A stretch of DNA of 11,824 nt from Coriobacteriia bacterium (lineage in GTDB: Bacteria > Actinomycetota > Coriobacteriia > Anaerosomatales > SLCP01). Below, piece by piece: positions 5,460-11,824 of this stretch. Position numbers and translations under genes: made by a program. The notes below the pieces were generated by a model. The model was not told the origin of the DNA. It saw nothing but the letters and a program-made list of their open reading frames with translations, and searched no databases. The DNA lies in the NCBI GenBank assembly GCA_007125735.1, contig SLCP01000051.1:1-11824 (forward strand). Direction: 5' to 3'. How positions within the stretch are numbered: position 1 is the first letter of the stretch; every line of letters begins with the position of its first letter.

Positions 5460-6782
5460 ATGGACCACGTGAGCAGGCCCCTTACGTCGCCGCTCCTCGG
5501 CTCGGTGAGGGTGCCGGGCGACAAGTCGATCTCACACCGAGCCGTGCTGTTCGCCGCGATGGCCCAGGGCACGTCGGTATTGAGTGGGGTCCTCGACAGC
5601 GAGGACGTGCGCTCCACCATCGGCGCGGTGAGCGCACTCGGCGCGGGCGTCGAGATGAGCGAGGCCGCCGACGGCTCGCTCGAGCTGCGCGTCACCGGGT
5701 GGGGCGGATTCGGACCGTCCGAGCCCACAGCACCTATCGAGTGCGGCAACAGTGGCACGACCGCACGGCTGCTCATGGGGGTCCTCGCGGGATGGCCGGT
5801 CGAGGTTGCGCTCACCGGAGACGATTCGCTCTCACGTCGCCCGATGCGGCGCGTCACGGGACCGCTCGGGCGCATGGGAGTCGTGTGCGTCACGACCGAG
5901 GGTCATCTCCCGGTCACGGTGAGTGGGGGAGGGCTCGTCCCGATCATCTTCGAATCGCCGGTGGCGAGCGCACAGGTCAAGACGGCGGTGCTGCTTGCGG
6001 GCTTGCGAGCGCACGGACGCACGGTCGTGCGTGAGCCTGCGCGATCGCGCGACCACACCGAGCGGCTGCTGCCCGCGTTCGGCGTCGAGGTCGGGATCGC
6101 CGAGGAGACACGCTCGTGTTGGGTCGACGGCCCCGCGGTGCTCTCCGCAGCCGACGTAGTGGTTCCGGGCGACCCGTCCTCGGCGGCGTTCATCGCCGTC
6201 GCCGCTGCCCTCGTCCCCGGAAGCGACGTCCGGATCGAGGGCGTGGCGCTCAACCCCACGAGGACTGCGTTCCTCTCGGTGATGGAACGGATGGGCGCCC
6301 GGGTCGACGTGCTACCCGACGTGGGCCCCGGCGCCGAGCCCGCGGGGACGCTGCACGTGCAGCACGGCGCCGGCTTGCGGGCCACCACCATCACGCCCGA
6401 CGAGGTGCCGTCGCTCGTCGACGAGGTCCCGGTGCTGGCGCTGCTCGCATCGCAGGCCGAAGGCGAGACGCGGTTCGAAGAGGTCGGGGAGTTGCGGGTC
6501 AAGGAGTCCGATCGCCTGGCCGCGATCGTCGAGGGACTTGCAGCCCTTGGCGCGGATGCGGTCGCCGAGGACGACACGCTCGTCGTCTCCGGTCCGGCGC
6601 GGCTTTCGGGCGACATCGCCCTCGACAGCCTCGGCGACCATCGTCTTGCCATGACGTGGGCGCTCGCGGGGCTTGTCGCCGAGGCTCCCGTGACGGTCGA
6701 GAGCTTCGAGGCGGTCGACGTGTCCTACCCGCGCTTTCTCGGCGATCTGCACGCGCTCGCCTCTGCCGAAGAGCAGGCTTGA
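5460..6782 (+). CDS. aroA: 3-phosphoshikimate 1-carboxyvinyltransferase (EPSP synthase)
   Basis: Transfers the enolpyruvyl group of phosphoenolpyruvate to shikimate-3-phosphate, the penultimate step to chorismate. The 440-aa product shows the two-domain EPSP synthase signature: VPGDKSISHRA (residues 18-28, Lys22 in the active site), ECGNSGTTARLLMG (94-107), GDDSLSRRPMRRV (120-132), SAQVKTAVLLAGL (170-182), REPARSRDHTERLL (191-204), VPGDPSSAAF (235-244), LVDEVPVLALLA (319-330, with the conserved Asp-Glu), ELRVKESDR (344-352) and DHRLAMTWALAG (393-404). RPMxRVxxPLxxMG resembles the class II (Bacillus/CP4-like) enzymes, although glyphosate behaviour cannot be read from this. ATG 5460 lies 7 bases after tyrA. 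The nearest good ribosome site, AGGAAGGAG (5438-5446), is 13 bases away, which is long. GTG 5469 is a possible alternative, even further from it. It is the last gene of the aromatic block. Confidence 0.96.
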   Translation: MDHVSRPLTSPLLGSVRVPGDKSISHRAVLFAAMAQGTSVLSGVLDSEDVRSTIGAVSALGAGVEMSEAADGSLELRVTGWGGFGPSEPTAPIECGNSGTTARLLMGVLAGWPVEVALTGDDSLSRRPMRRVTGPLGRMGVVCVTTEGHLPVTVSGGGLVPIIFESPVASAQVKTAVLLAGLRAHGRTVVREPARSRDHTERLLPAFGVEVGIAEETRSCWVDGPAVLSAADVVVPGDPSSAAFIAVAAALVPGSDVRIEGVALNPTRTAFLSVMERMGARVDVLPDVGPGAEPAGTLHVQHGAGLRATTITPDEVPSLVDEVPVLALLASQAEGETRFEEVGELRVKESDRLAAIVEGLAALGADAVAEDDTLVVSGPARLSGDIALDSLGDHRLAMTWALAGLVAEAPVTVESFEAVDVSYPRFLGDLHALASAEEQA

Positions 6783-6795
6783 GGGCGCTCGTGCG

Positions 6796-6804
6796 TGCTA
6801 TGAT
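6796..6804 (+). promoter_or_regulatory. Candidate extended -10 promoter for the cmk transcript
   Basis: TGC-TATGAT (6796-6804) combines the TGn extension with a -10 box matching five of six consensus bases, inside the 58-base gap between aroA and cmk and 36 bases before the cmk ATG. Extended -10 promoters can work with a poor -35. TTGAGG at 6779-6784 is present, but only 14 bases away, too close for a standard spacer. This supports a transcript boundary between the aromatic block and the cmk string. Confidence 0.45.
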
Positions 6805-6840
6805 TCCCCGGGCCGAGACCTCCCGATAGACAGGATACCG

Positions 6841-7515
6841 ATGATCGTCGCCATCGACGGACCAGCAGCGTCCGGGAAGTCGACGGTGGCCCGTGCGCTC
6901 GCCGAGCGGCTCGGAGCCCACTACCTCGACACCGGAGCCATGTATCGCGCGGTCGCCCATGCCGCGCTCGAACACGGCATCGACCTCGACGATGGTGCTG
7001 CGTTGACCGCGCTCGCGAGCGTGTCGGAGATCGGCTTCGAGCACGCCGATGACGCTCCGCTCCCCACAGCCGTGCTCCTCGACGGCGCCGACGTCACCTC
7101 GGCGATCAGGACGCCCGAGGTCGATGCTGCGGTGAGCGCGGTCGCGAAGGACCCGGGTGTGCGCCGTGCGCTCGTGGCGCACCAGCGGGCGCTTGCGTCC
7201 GGCGCCGACGTCGTCGTGGTCGAGGGTCGCGACATCGGCACGGTCGTCTTCCCCGATGCAGGCTTGAAGGTGTTCCTGACGGCGTCTGCCGAGGAACGCG
7301 CGCGCCGCCGTCACGTCGAGATGAACGAGCGCGGGCGCGCGGTCGACTCGCAGGTCGTGCTCGAGGAGCTCGAGCGGCGCGATACCGCCGACTCCTCGCG
7401 CGAGACGTCACCGCTCGCAGCCGCTCCCGATGCGGTGCACGTCGATACCACGGGCTTGTCGATCGCCGAGGTCGTCGAGCGCATCGCCGCACTCGTCGAG
7501 GAGCGCGTGTCGTGA
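6841..7515 (+). CDS. cmk: Cytidylate (CMP/dCMP) kinase
   Basis: Phosphorylates CMP and dCMP with ATP, recycling CMP released by phospholipid and RNA turnover. The 224-aa length is standard. Residues 5-14 (IDGPAASGKS) are the P-loop, followed by LGAHYLDTGAMYRAV (24-38), a hallmark of the family. VVEGRDIGTVVFPDA (126-140) binds the CMP base and sugar, and LKVFLTASAEERARRR (142-157) leads into the lid. RDTADSSRETSPLAAAPDA (180-198) and the closing VDTTGLS complete the signature. AGGA at 6832-6835 sits 5 bases before the ATG. The candidate promoter at 6796-6804 makes this the probable first gene of its operon. Its stop overlaps the next start (GTGA at 7512-7515). Confidence 0.97.
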   Translation: MIVAIDGPAASGKSTVARALAERLGAHYLDTGAMYRAVAHAALEHGIDLDDGAALTALASVSEIGFEHADDAPLPTAVLLDGADVTSAIRTPEVDAAVSAVAKDPGVRRALVAHQRALASGADVVVVEGRDIGTVVFPDAGLKVFLTASAEERARRRHVEMNERGRAVDSQVVLEELERRDTADSSRETSPLAAAPDAVHVDTTGLSIAEVVERIAALVEERVS

Positions 7516-8141
7516 GGGGACGCGGTGCACGACTCATCCGGGCCACGCTCGCGAAGGCCGCGCTCGCGCTCTACCGCACGCGCTTCGAGGGTGCCGAGCG
7601 CATCCCCGAGGGAGGGGCCATCCTCGCACCCAACCACGTCTCCTATCTCGATCCGGTCCTCGTGTGGTGCGGGACTCCTCGGCCGACCCACTTCATGGCC
7701 AAGGCTGAGCTGTGGGACGTGCCGGTCGTGGGCTGGGCGCTGCCGCGACTGTGGGCGTTCCCGGTCCGCCGCGGAGAGGCTGACCGCACCGCGATCGCGA
7801 CCGCGACGGAGCGGCTGAGCGCGGGCGAACTCGTAGGCATCTTTCCGGAGGGCACCCGCCAAAGGGGCGGAAGCGACGACCTGGGCGAGGCGAACGAGGG
7901 GGTCGCGTTCATCGCGATGCGCGCGGGGGTGCCCGTGGTACCGGTAGGGATCGCCGGTACCGAGCGAGCGATGCCGCCCGGTGCGCGGCTGCCACGCTTC
8001 CCCAAGGTGCGCGTGTGGTACGGTCGACCCGTGGACCCGACGGACTTCGCAGACGGGAGCCGCAAGGAGCGCGTCGCCGCGATGACCGAGGCGATCATGG
8101 ACGCGATACGCGAGGCCCGCGCACGGGCGAGGGAGATGTAG
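7512..8141 (+). CDS. plsC: 1-acyl-sn-glycerol-3-phosphate acyltransferase (PlsC family)
   Basis: A 209-aa acyltransferase of the PlsC/LPLAT family, which adds the second acyl chain to lysophosphatidic acid to make phosphatidic acid at the membrane. The catalytic motif NHVSYLD (residues 41-47, HX4D with His42 and Asp47) is followed by FMAKAELWDVPVVGW (61-75), PVRRGEADR (84-92), the glycerophosphate-binding FPEGTR (111-116) and VPVVPVGIAGTE (140-151). There is no long N-terminal membrane helix, only an amphipathic, basic stretch at 1-25, as in short PlsC proteins next to cmk. The GTG start overlaps the cmk stop by 4 bases. The nearby start of plsY, the enzyme for the first acylation, fits a phospholipid role. 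Another glycerolipid acyl acceptor remains possible. Confidence 0.92.
   Translation: MRGRGARLIRATLAKAALALYRTRFEGAERIPEGGAILAPNHVSYLDPVLVWCGTPRPTHFMAKAELWDVPVVGWALPRLWAFPVRRGEADRTAIATATERLSAGELVGIFPEGTRQRGGSDDLGEANEGVAFIAMRAGVPVVPVGIAGTERAMPPGARLPRFPKVRVWYGRPVDPTDFADGSRKERVAAMTEAIMDAIREARARAREM
7937..7961 (+). repeat. 8-bp inverted repeat inside plsC
   Basis: GGTACCGG (7937-7944) and CCGGTACC (7954-7961) are exact reverse complements separated by 9 bases, within the codons for VVPVGIAGTE. In mRNA this would be a strong hairpin in mid-gene. The coding need for Val-Pro-Val and Gly-Thr explains much of it, so it may have no function. Confidence 0.4.
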
Positions 8142-8144
8142 GCG

Positions 8145-8978
8145 ATGCAGGTGCGAGTGGCTCGTCACGCGGGCGTGTGCTACGGCGTGGAGCGCGCGCT
8201 CGAGCTCGCCATGGAGGCCGCGACGAGCGGTGGGACGGTCCACACGCTCGGGCCGCTGATCCACAACCCGCAGGCGGTCGCCGCGCTCAACGAGCGCGGG
8301 GTGGAGGTCGCCGAGCGCCTCGACGAGGCCGACGACGGCACGCTCGTCATCCGCTCGCACGGAGTCGATCCCGCGATCATCGAAGAGGCGCGCGCCAAGG
8401 GTCTCGACGTGGTGGACGCGACGTGCCCCTTCGTGAGCAAGGCGCACGAGGCAGCGCGGACCCTCGATGCCGAGGGCTACACGGTCGTGATCGTCGGCGA
8501 GGCGGACCACCCCGAGGTCGAAGGCATCTGCGCGCACGCGGGCGGTGACGCGATCATCGTGCAAGATCCCACGGAACTCCCCAAACGGTGGAGCCGGCGC
8601 AAGGTCGGCGTCGTCGTGCAGACCACCCAGCCGCTCTCGCGCCTCGAGGCGGTCGTCGCGGCTATCTTGCCGCGCGTCGCGGAGTTGCGCGTCTTCAACA
8701 CCATCTGCTCGGCGACGACCCAGCGGCAGGCCTCAGCCGAGGAACTCGCCGCCGAGGTCGACGTCATGGTGGTGGTGGGTGGCCACAACTCCGGCAACAC
8801 CGCGCGGCTCGTGGAGATCTGCTCGGCGGTCAACCCGCGCACGCACCATGTCGAGACCGCCGAGGAGCTCGAGCCGGCATGGTTCGAAGGCGCGCAGCTC
8901 GTTGGCGTCACCGCCGGGGCGTCCACCCCCGATGCGCAGATGCAGGGCGTGATCGACGCCGTCGAATCGCTCGGGTGA
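8145..8978 (+). CDS. ispH: 4-hydroxy-3-methylbut-2-enyl diphosphate reductase
   Basis: Last enzyme of the MEP isoprenoid pathway, reducing HMBPP to IPP and DMAPP with an oxygen-sensitive [4Fe-4S] cluster. The 277-aa protein carries the three cluster cysteines: Cys12 (GVCYGVERAL), Cys94 (VDATCPFVSKAH) and Cys188 (FNTICSATTQRQ). Substrate-binding residues include His40 (GPLIHNP), His72 (VIRSHGVDP) and His122 with the proton-relay Glu124 (EADHPEVEG). VVGGHNSGNTARL (210-222) and VGVTAGASTPD (253-263) complete the family signature. The ATG follows plsC by 3 bases, with GGGAG at 8130-8134. It is a free-standing protein, not fused to ribosomal protein S1 as in many clostridia, at least within this frame. 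Its stop overlaps the start of the DUF512 gene (GTGA). The gene implies use of the MEP route rather than mevalonate. Confidence 0.97.
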   Translation: MQVRVARHAGVCYGVERALELAMEAATSGGTVHTLGPLIHNPQAVAALNERGVEVAERLDEADDGTLVIRSHGVDPAIIEEARAKGLDVVDATCPFVSKAHEAARTLDAEGYTVVIVGEADHPEVEGICAHAGGDAIIVQDPTELPKRWSRRKVGVVVQTTQPLSRLEAVVAAILPRVAELRVFNTICSATTQRQASAEELAAEVDVMVVVGGHNSGNTARLVEICSAVNPRTHHVETAEELEPAWFEGAQLVGVTAGASTPDAQMQGVIDAVESLG

Positions 8979-10342
8979 GCCTGGTGGCCACGCGGCCTGC
9001 ATACGGCAGCCGGGTCCCGGGTAGCGGCGGCGGCATCGTCTCGGCTGTCGAGCCGGGATCGCCCGCCGCGCGTGCCGGCATCGGTGCGGGCGACGTCATC
9101 GTCGCTGTCGACGGCGAGCCGGTTCGCGACATCATCGACTGGCGCTGGCTCGCAGATGGGGCGCAGGCGGTCATCTCGGTCGCCGCGGGGTTGGACGCTC
9201 CCTCGCACGCCGCTTCACCGGCGCGCACGCGCGACGTTTCGCTCGCGCGGGAGGCAGGCGAGTCGTGGGGGATCGAGTTCGAAGACGTGGTCTTCGACGG
9301 GGTGCGCACGTGCGCGAATCGGTGCATGTTCTGTTTCATGGCCCAGCTCCCGCCCGGCCTGCGCCCGGCGCTCTACGTGCGCGACGACGACTTCCGCCTC
9401 TCGTTCCTGCAGGGGAACTTCGTCACGCTCACCAACGTCACCGCCGATGACGTCGATCGCATCCTCGGCCAGGGTCTCTCGCCGCTCTACGTCTCTCTGC
9501 ACGCCGTCACCCCTGCGGTACGCGAGCGGCTGATCTGTCCGCGAGACGAGGACCGTGCACTCGCGGTGCTCGACGAGCTACTCGCCGGCGGTATCGACGT
9601 GCACGTCCAGATCGTCGCGGTGCCCGGCGTGAACGACGCCGAGGAGCTCGACGAGACGCTCGCATGGCTCGCAGCCCGGGAGGGGGTGCGCTCCGTGGGC
9701 GTGGTACCGCTCGGCTACACGCGTCACCAGAGCGCGTTCGCGCACTCCTACGAGGACGCGGACGATGCGCGTGCGTTGCTCGATCGTCTCGCTCAGTGGC
9801 GCGAATCGTTCGCGGCGCGAGACGGCATCCGGTGGGTCCACGCCGCCGACGAACTCTACCTCAACGCCGGCCTGCCGCTTCCGCCCGCCGAGGAATACGA
9901 CGGGTTCCCGCAGCTCGAGAATGGTATCGGCCTCGTCCGCGCGTTCGTCGATGAGTGGGAGTCCGTGCTCGCGGACCACGCGACGCCTCGTGCCGCGCAG
10001 TCGACCGTTCTCCTGACCGGCACTCTCTTCTCTCCGGTACTTCGATCGCTTATCGCGCAGGCGGGACTGGCTGACCGGATCGAGGTCCTCGGCGTGGAGA
10101 ATCGCTTGTTCGGGGGTGGCGTGTCGGTCACCGGCCTTCTCACCGCGAGCGATGTCGCCGGAGCGATCGCGACGCGCGGCGTGTCCGCACGCTACCTGCT
10201 GCCGGATGTCGTGCTCAACGCCGACGGTCTCACGCTCGATGGGTCGACGCTCGACGCCCTGCGTAAAGACACCCGAGCGGACATCCGTCTGGTATCCTCA
10301 GGTGCTGCTGGACTGGCCGCCGCACTCGCGGGGCCCCGCTGA
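8975..10342 (+). CDS. PDZ domain / radical SAM protein of the DUF512 family
   Basis: A 455-aa member of the DUF512 family. Residues about 18-62 form an N-terminal PDZ-like domain (GGGIVSAVEPGSPAARAG, then GDVIVAVDGEPV). Next is a radical SAM-type region with an unusual CxxxCxxC spacing: Cys113, Cys117 and Cys120 in TCANRCMFCFMAQLP. The family hallmark LYVRDDDFRLSFLQGNFVTLTN follows at 133-154. C-terminal landmarks are HAADELYLNAGLPLPP (289-304), YDGFPQLENGIG (308-319) and VENRLFGGGVSVTGLL (374-389). The cysteine motif predicts a 4Fe-4S cluster that cleaves S-adenosylmethionine. To my knowledge the substrate is not established, so I assign no function. GTG 8975 is chosen because it overlaps the ispH stop as GTGA, the local habit; GTG 8984 would remove three residues. 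The conserved position between ispH and der suggests a link to core metabolism or translation, but does not show it. Confidence 0.93.
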   Translation: MSLVATRPAYGSRVPGSGGGIVSAVEPGSPAARAGIGAGDVIVAVDGEPVRDIIDWRWLADGAQAVISVAAGLDAPSHAASPARTRDVSLAREAGESWGIEFEDVVFDGVRTCANRCMFCFMAQLPPGLRPALYVRDDDFRLSFLQGNFVTLTNVTADDVDRILGQGLSPLYVSLHAVTPAVRERLICPRDEDRALAVLDELLAGGIDVHVQIVAVPGVNDAEELDETLAWLAAREGVRSVGVVPLGYTRHQSAFAHSYEDADDARALLDRLAQWRESFAARDGIRWVHAADELYLNAGLPLPPAEEYDGFPQLENGIGLVRAFVDEWESVLADHATPRAAQSTVLLTGTLFSPVLRSLIAQAGLADRIEVLGVENRLFGGGVSVTGLLTASDVAGAIATRGVSARYLLPDVVLNADGLTLDGSTLDALRKDTRADIRLVSSGAAGLAAALAGPR

Positions 10343-10355
10343 GGCTGGAGAGACT

Positions 10356-11666
10356 GTGGCACTTCCTATCGTGGCGGTGGTCGGCCGTCCCAACGTGGGC
10401 AAGTCGACCCTCGTCAACCGCATCGCCGAGACCGGTGACGCCATCGTGCACGAAGCGCGCGGCGTCACGCGCGACCGCTCGTACCACCGCGCCGAGTGGA
10501 ACGGCCGCGAGTTCATGGTCATCGACACCGGCGGCATCGAGAGCGCGAAGGACGACCCGTTCGCCGAGTCGATCGCCCAGCAGGCGCTCGTCGCGACCAA
10601 CGAGGCCGACATCATCATCGTGCTCGTCGACGCCACCACAGGGGTGAGCGCCGGTGACGAGGAGGTCGCGCGCCTCCTGAAGCGCGCGAAGCGCCCCGTG
10701 TTCCTCGTGGTCAACAAGATGGACACCCCCAACCGCGACGATGAGTCGCACGAGTTCTGGTCGCTCGGGCTCGGGCATCCGTGGCCGGTCTCCGCTACCC
10801 ACGGGCACGGTACCGGGGACCTCCTCGACGCGATCGTCGAAGCGCTGCCCGCGGCCGAGCCCCACACCGAGATCGACGCCATCGACGTGGCCATCATCGG
10901 CAAGCCCAACGCCGGGAAGTCGTCGCTCTTGAATCGTCTCACCGGGATGGAGCGCGCGATCGTGAGCGAGGTCGCGGGCACCACCCGAGACACGCTCGAT
11001 GTCGTCGTGGAGCGCGACGGGGTGAACTATCGCTTCGTGGATACGGCGGGTATCCGCCGCAAAGCGAAGATCGATGCAGACGTCGAGTACTACGGGTTCG
11101 TTCGCGCGATGCGTGCGATCGACCGTGCCGACGTGGCGCTGCTCGTCATAGACGGCACCGAGGGCATCACCGACCAGGACCAGCGGGTCGCACGCTTCGC
11201 CGCCGAGCGTGGGTGTGGACTCGTGCTCGTGCTCAACAAGTGGGACCTGGTCGACGATCCCGAATGGCGAGAAGAGATCGACTACCAGCTCAAAGAGCGC
11301 CTCGGATTCGTGTCCTACGCGCCGGTCGTGCGTGCGAGCGCGCTTACGGGCTCGCGTACCCAGCGCCTGTTCACCGCCGTCGACACGGTGTGGGCCAACT
11401 ACACCCGCGAGATCACCACGAGCGTGCTCAACAAGGTGCTCACCGAGATGCGCGAGTTCGGTCACACGGTGACCAAGGGGCCTCAGACACTTCGCCTCAA
11501 CTACATGACGCAGACGCGCACCAAGCCTCCCGGCTTCGCGATATTCGCGAACCACCCTCGGCTCGTCGATGACGCGTTCCGGCGCTACGTCGAGAACCGT
11601 CTGCGCGACGCGTTCGACTTCACGGGGACGCCGACCATCCTCGAGTTCAAGTCGATCGACACGTGA
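10356..11666 (+). CDS. der: Ribosome assembly GTPase Der (EngA)
   Basis: Der is an essential tandem GTPase that binds the 50S subunit and promotes its maturation. The 436-aa product has the expected length and three domains. The first GTPase domain has GRPNVGKS (residues 10-17), DTGG (57-60) and NKMD (120-123). The second has GKPNAGKS (182-189), DTAGIRRKAKI (229-239) and NKWD (294-297). The last ~85 residues form the KH-like domain, with LNYMTQTRTKPPGFAIFANHP (381-401) and NRLRDAFDFTGTPI-like text near the end. GTG 10356 is chosen because GGAGA (10347-10351) precedes it at a good distance and the protein then starts MALPIVAVVGRPN, as in the family. The open frame upstream is an overlap with the DUF512 gene. 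Thirteen bases separate it from that gene, and its stop shares an A with the plsY ATG. Confidence 0.97.
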   Translation: MALPIVAVVGRPNVGKSTLVNRIAETGDAIVHEARGVTRDRSYHRAEWNGREFMVIDTGGIESAKDDPFAESIAQQALVATNEADIIIVLVDATTGVSAGDEEVARLLKRAKRPVFLVVNKMDTPNRDDESHEFWSLGLGHPWPVSATHGHGTGDLLDAIVEALPAAEPHTEIDAIDVAIIGKPNAGKSSLLNRLTGMERAIVSEVAGTTRDTLDVVVERDGVNYRFVDTAGIRRKAKIDADVEYYGFVRAMRAIDRADVALLVIDGTEGITDQDQRVARFAAERGCGLVLVLNKWDLVDDPEWREEIDYQLKERLGFVSYAPVVRASALTGSRTQRLFTAVDTVWANYTREITTSVLNKVLTEMREFGHTVTKGPQTLRLNYMTQTRTKPPGFAIFANHPRLVDDAFRRYVENRLRDAFDFTGTPTILEFKSIDT

Positions 11667-11824
11667 TGGCCGAGAGTGTCGTGCGCATCGCTGGCGCGCT
11701 CGTTGCCGCGTACTTCATCGGCGCCATACCGTTCGCCCTCGTCATCGGGAAGCGCTTCTACGGCGTCGACGGCCGCGAGCACGGCTCGGGCAACCTCGGC
11801 GCCACCAACGTCTTGCGGGTCCTC
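11666..11824 (+). CDS. plsY: Glycerol-3-phosphate acyltransferase PlsY (5' part, runs off window)
   Basis: The first 53 codons of PlsY, the membrane enzyme that moves an acyl group from acyl phosphate to glycerol-3-phosphate, starting phospholipid synthesis. The fragment begins MAESVVRIAG, has a first membrane segment at about residues 8-27 with the motif YFIGAIPFALVIGK (16-29), then FYGVDGREHGSGNLGATNVLR, which contains the first conserved cytoplasmic loop motif (HGSGNLGATN, 39-48). The ATG shares its A with the der stop (TGATG at 11664-11668), so translation is probably coupled. No ribosome site of its own is obvious. The gene is open to the window edge, so its integrity cannot be judged. 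In several Gram-positive lineages gpsA follows plsY, and it might lie next here. Confidence 0.95.
   Translation, partial: MAESVVRIAGALVAAYFIGAIPFALVIGKRFYGVDGREHGSGNLGATNVLRVL

Noticed and set aside
3647..5893. A 748-codon open frame on the - strand across aroF, tyrA and aroA
   Set aside because: It is antisense to three unmistakable genes. Its translation is rich in Arg, Ser, Thr and Pro with no family motif, as expected for an out-of-frame reading of GC-rich codons.
8588..8974. Possible N-terminal extension of the DUF512 protein
   Set aside because: It overlaps ispH in another frame and is arginine-rich noise. The GTGA overlap at 8975 gives a natural start.
10230..11555. Long - strand open frame (441 codons) over der, and a similar 417-codon one at 7311-8564
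   Set aside because: Both are shadows of der and of cmk/plsC/ispH, with low-complexity Arg/His/Asp-rich translations.
1..11824. Mobile elements, CRISPR, tRNA/rRNA, riboswitch or defence genes
   Set aside because: I searched by eye for transposase and integrase motifs, regular direct repeats, tRNA-like cloverleaves and a cobalamin-riboswitch B12 box before the cob genes, and found none. The true 5' end of the cob operon is outside the window.

Overview
This is a GC-rich bacterial window packed with genes on the + strand. Intergenic gaps are mostly a few bases, and four start codons overlap the preceding stop as GTGA. Every gene is a recognisable metabolic or housekeeping gene. High GC content and the gene order suggest an actinobacterial lineage, perhaps Coriobacteriia-like. 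That is an inference without marker-gene proof. I see no phage, transposon, CRISPR, toxin-antitoxin or defence genes, and no tRNA or rRNA.

Region 1 (1-2043) is the end of a cobalamin nucleotide-loop assembly operon: cobU, cobS and a histidine-phosphatase gene that probably encodes alpha-ribazole-5'-phosphate phosphatase. The cobU gene is broken in an unusual way. Its start codon and P-loop lie on the - strand at 1-55, while the rest lies on the + strand from about 61. Inverting bases 1-67 restores one in-frame 194-aa CobU.

Region 2 (2044-6782) is an aromatic amino-acid block: a HisC-type aminotransferase, DAHP synthase with an N-terminal regulatory-like domain, prephenate dehydrogenase with a C-terminal ACT domain, and EPSP synthase. 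It covers shikimate-pathway entry, the EPSP step, and the tyrosine branch with a possible final transamination. It is preceded by a 79-base gap with a candidate promoter lying on a 7-bp inverted repeat. A second structured gap separates hisC from the DAHP synthase gene.

Region 3 (6783-11824) is a conserved housekeeping string: cmk (CMP kinase), plsC-like acyltransferase, ispH (last step of the MEP isoprenoid pathway), a PDZ-radical SAM protein of the DUF512 family, der (ribosome-assembly GTPase) and the start of plsY (glycerol-3-phosphate acyltransferase), which runs off the window. An extended -10 promoter is likely just upstream of cmk. CMP kinase, PlsC and PlsY all serve phospholipid synthesis, which fits a growth-linked transcription unit.

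I find no convincing undescribed system. The points most worth checking are the inverted cobU start, the dyad-promoter before hisC, and the DUF512 protein, whose role is not established to my knowledge.
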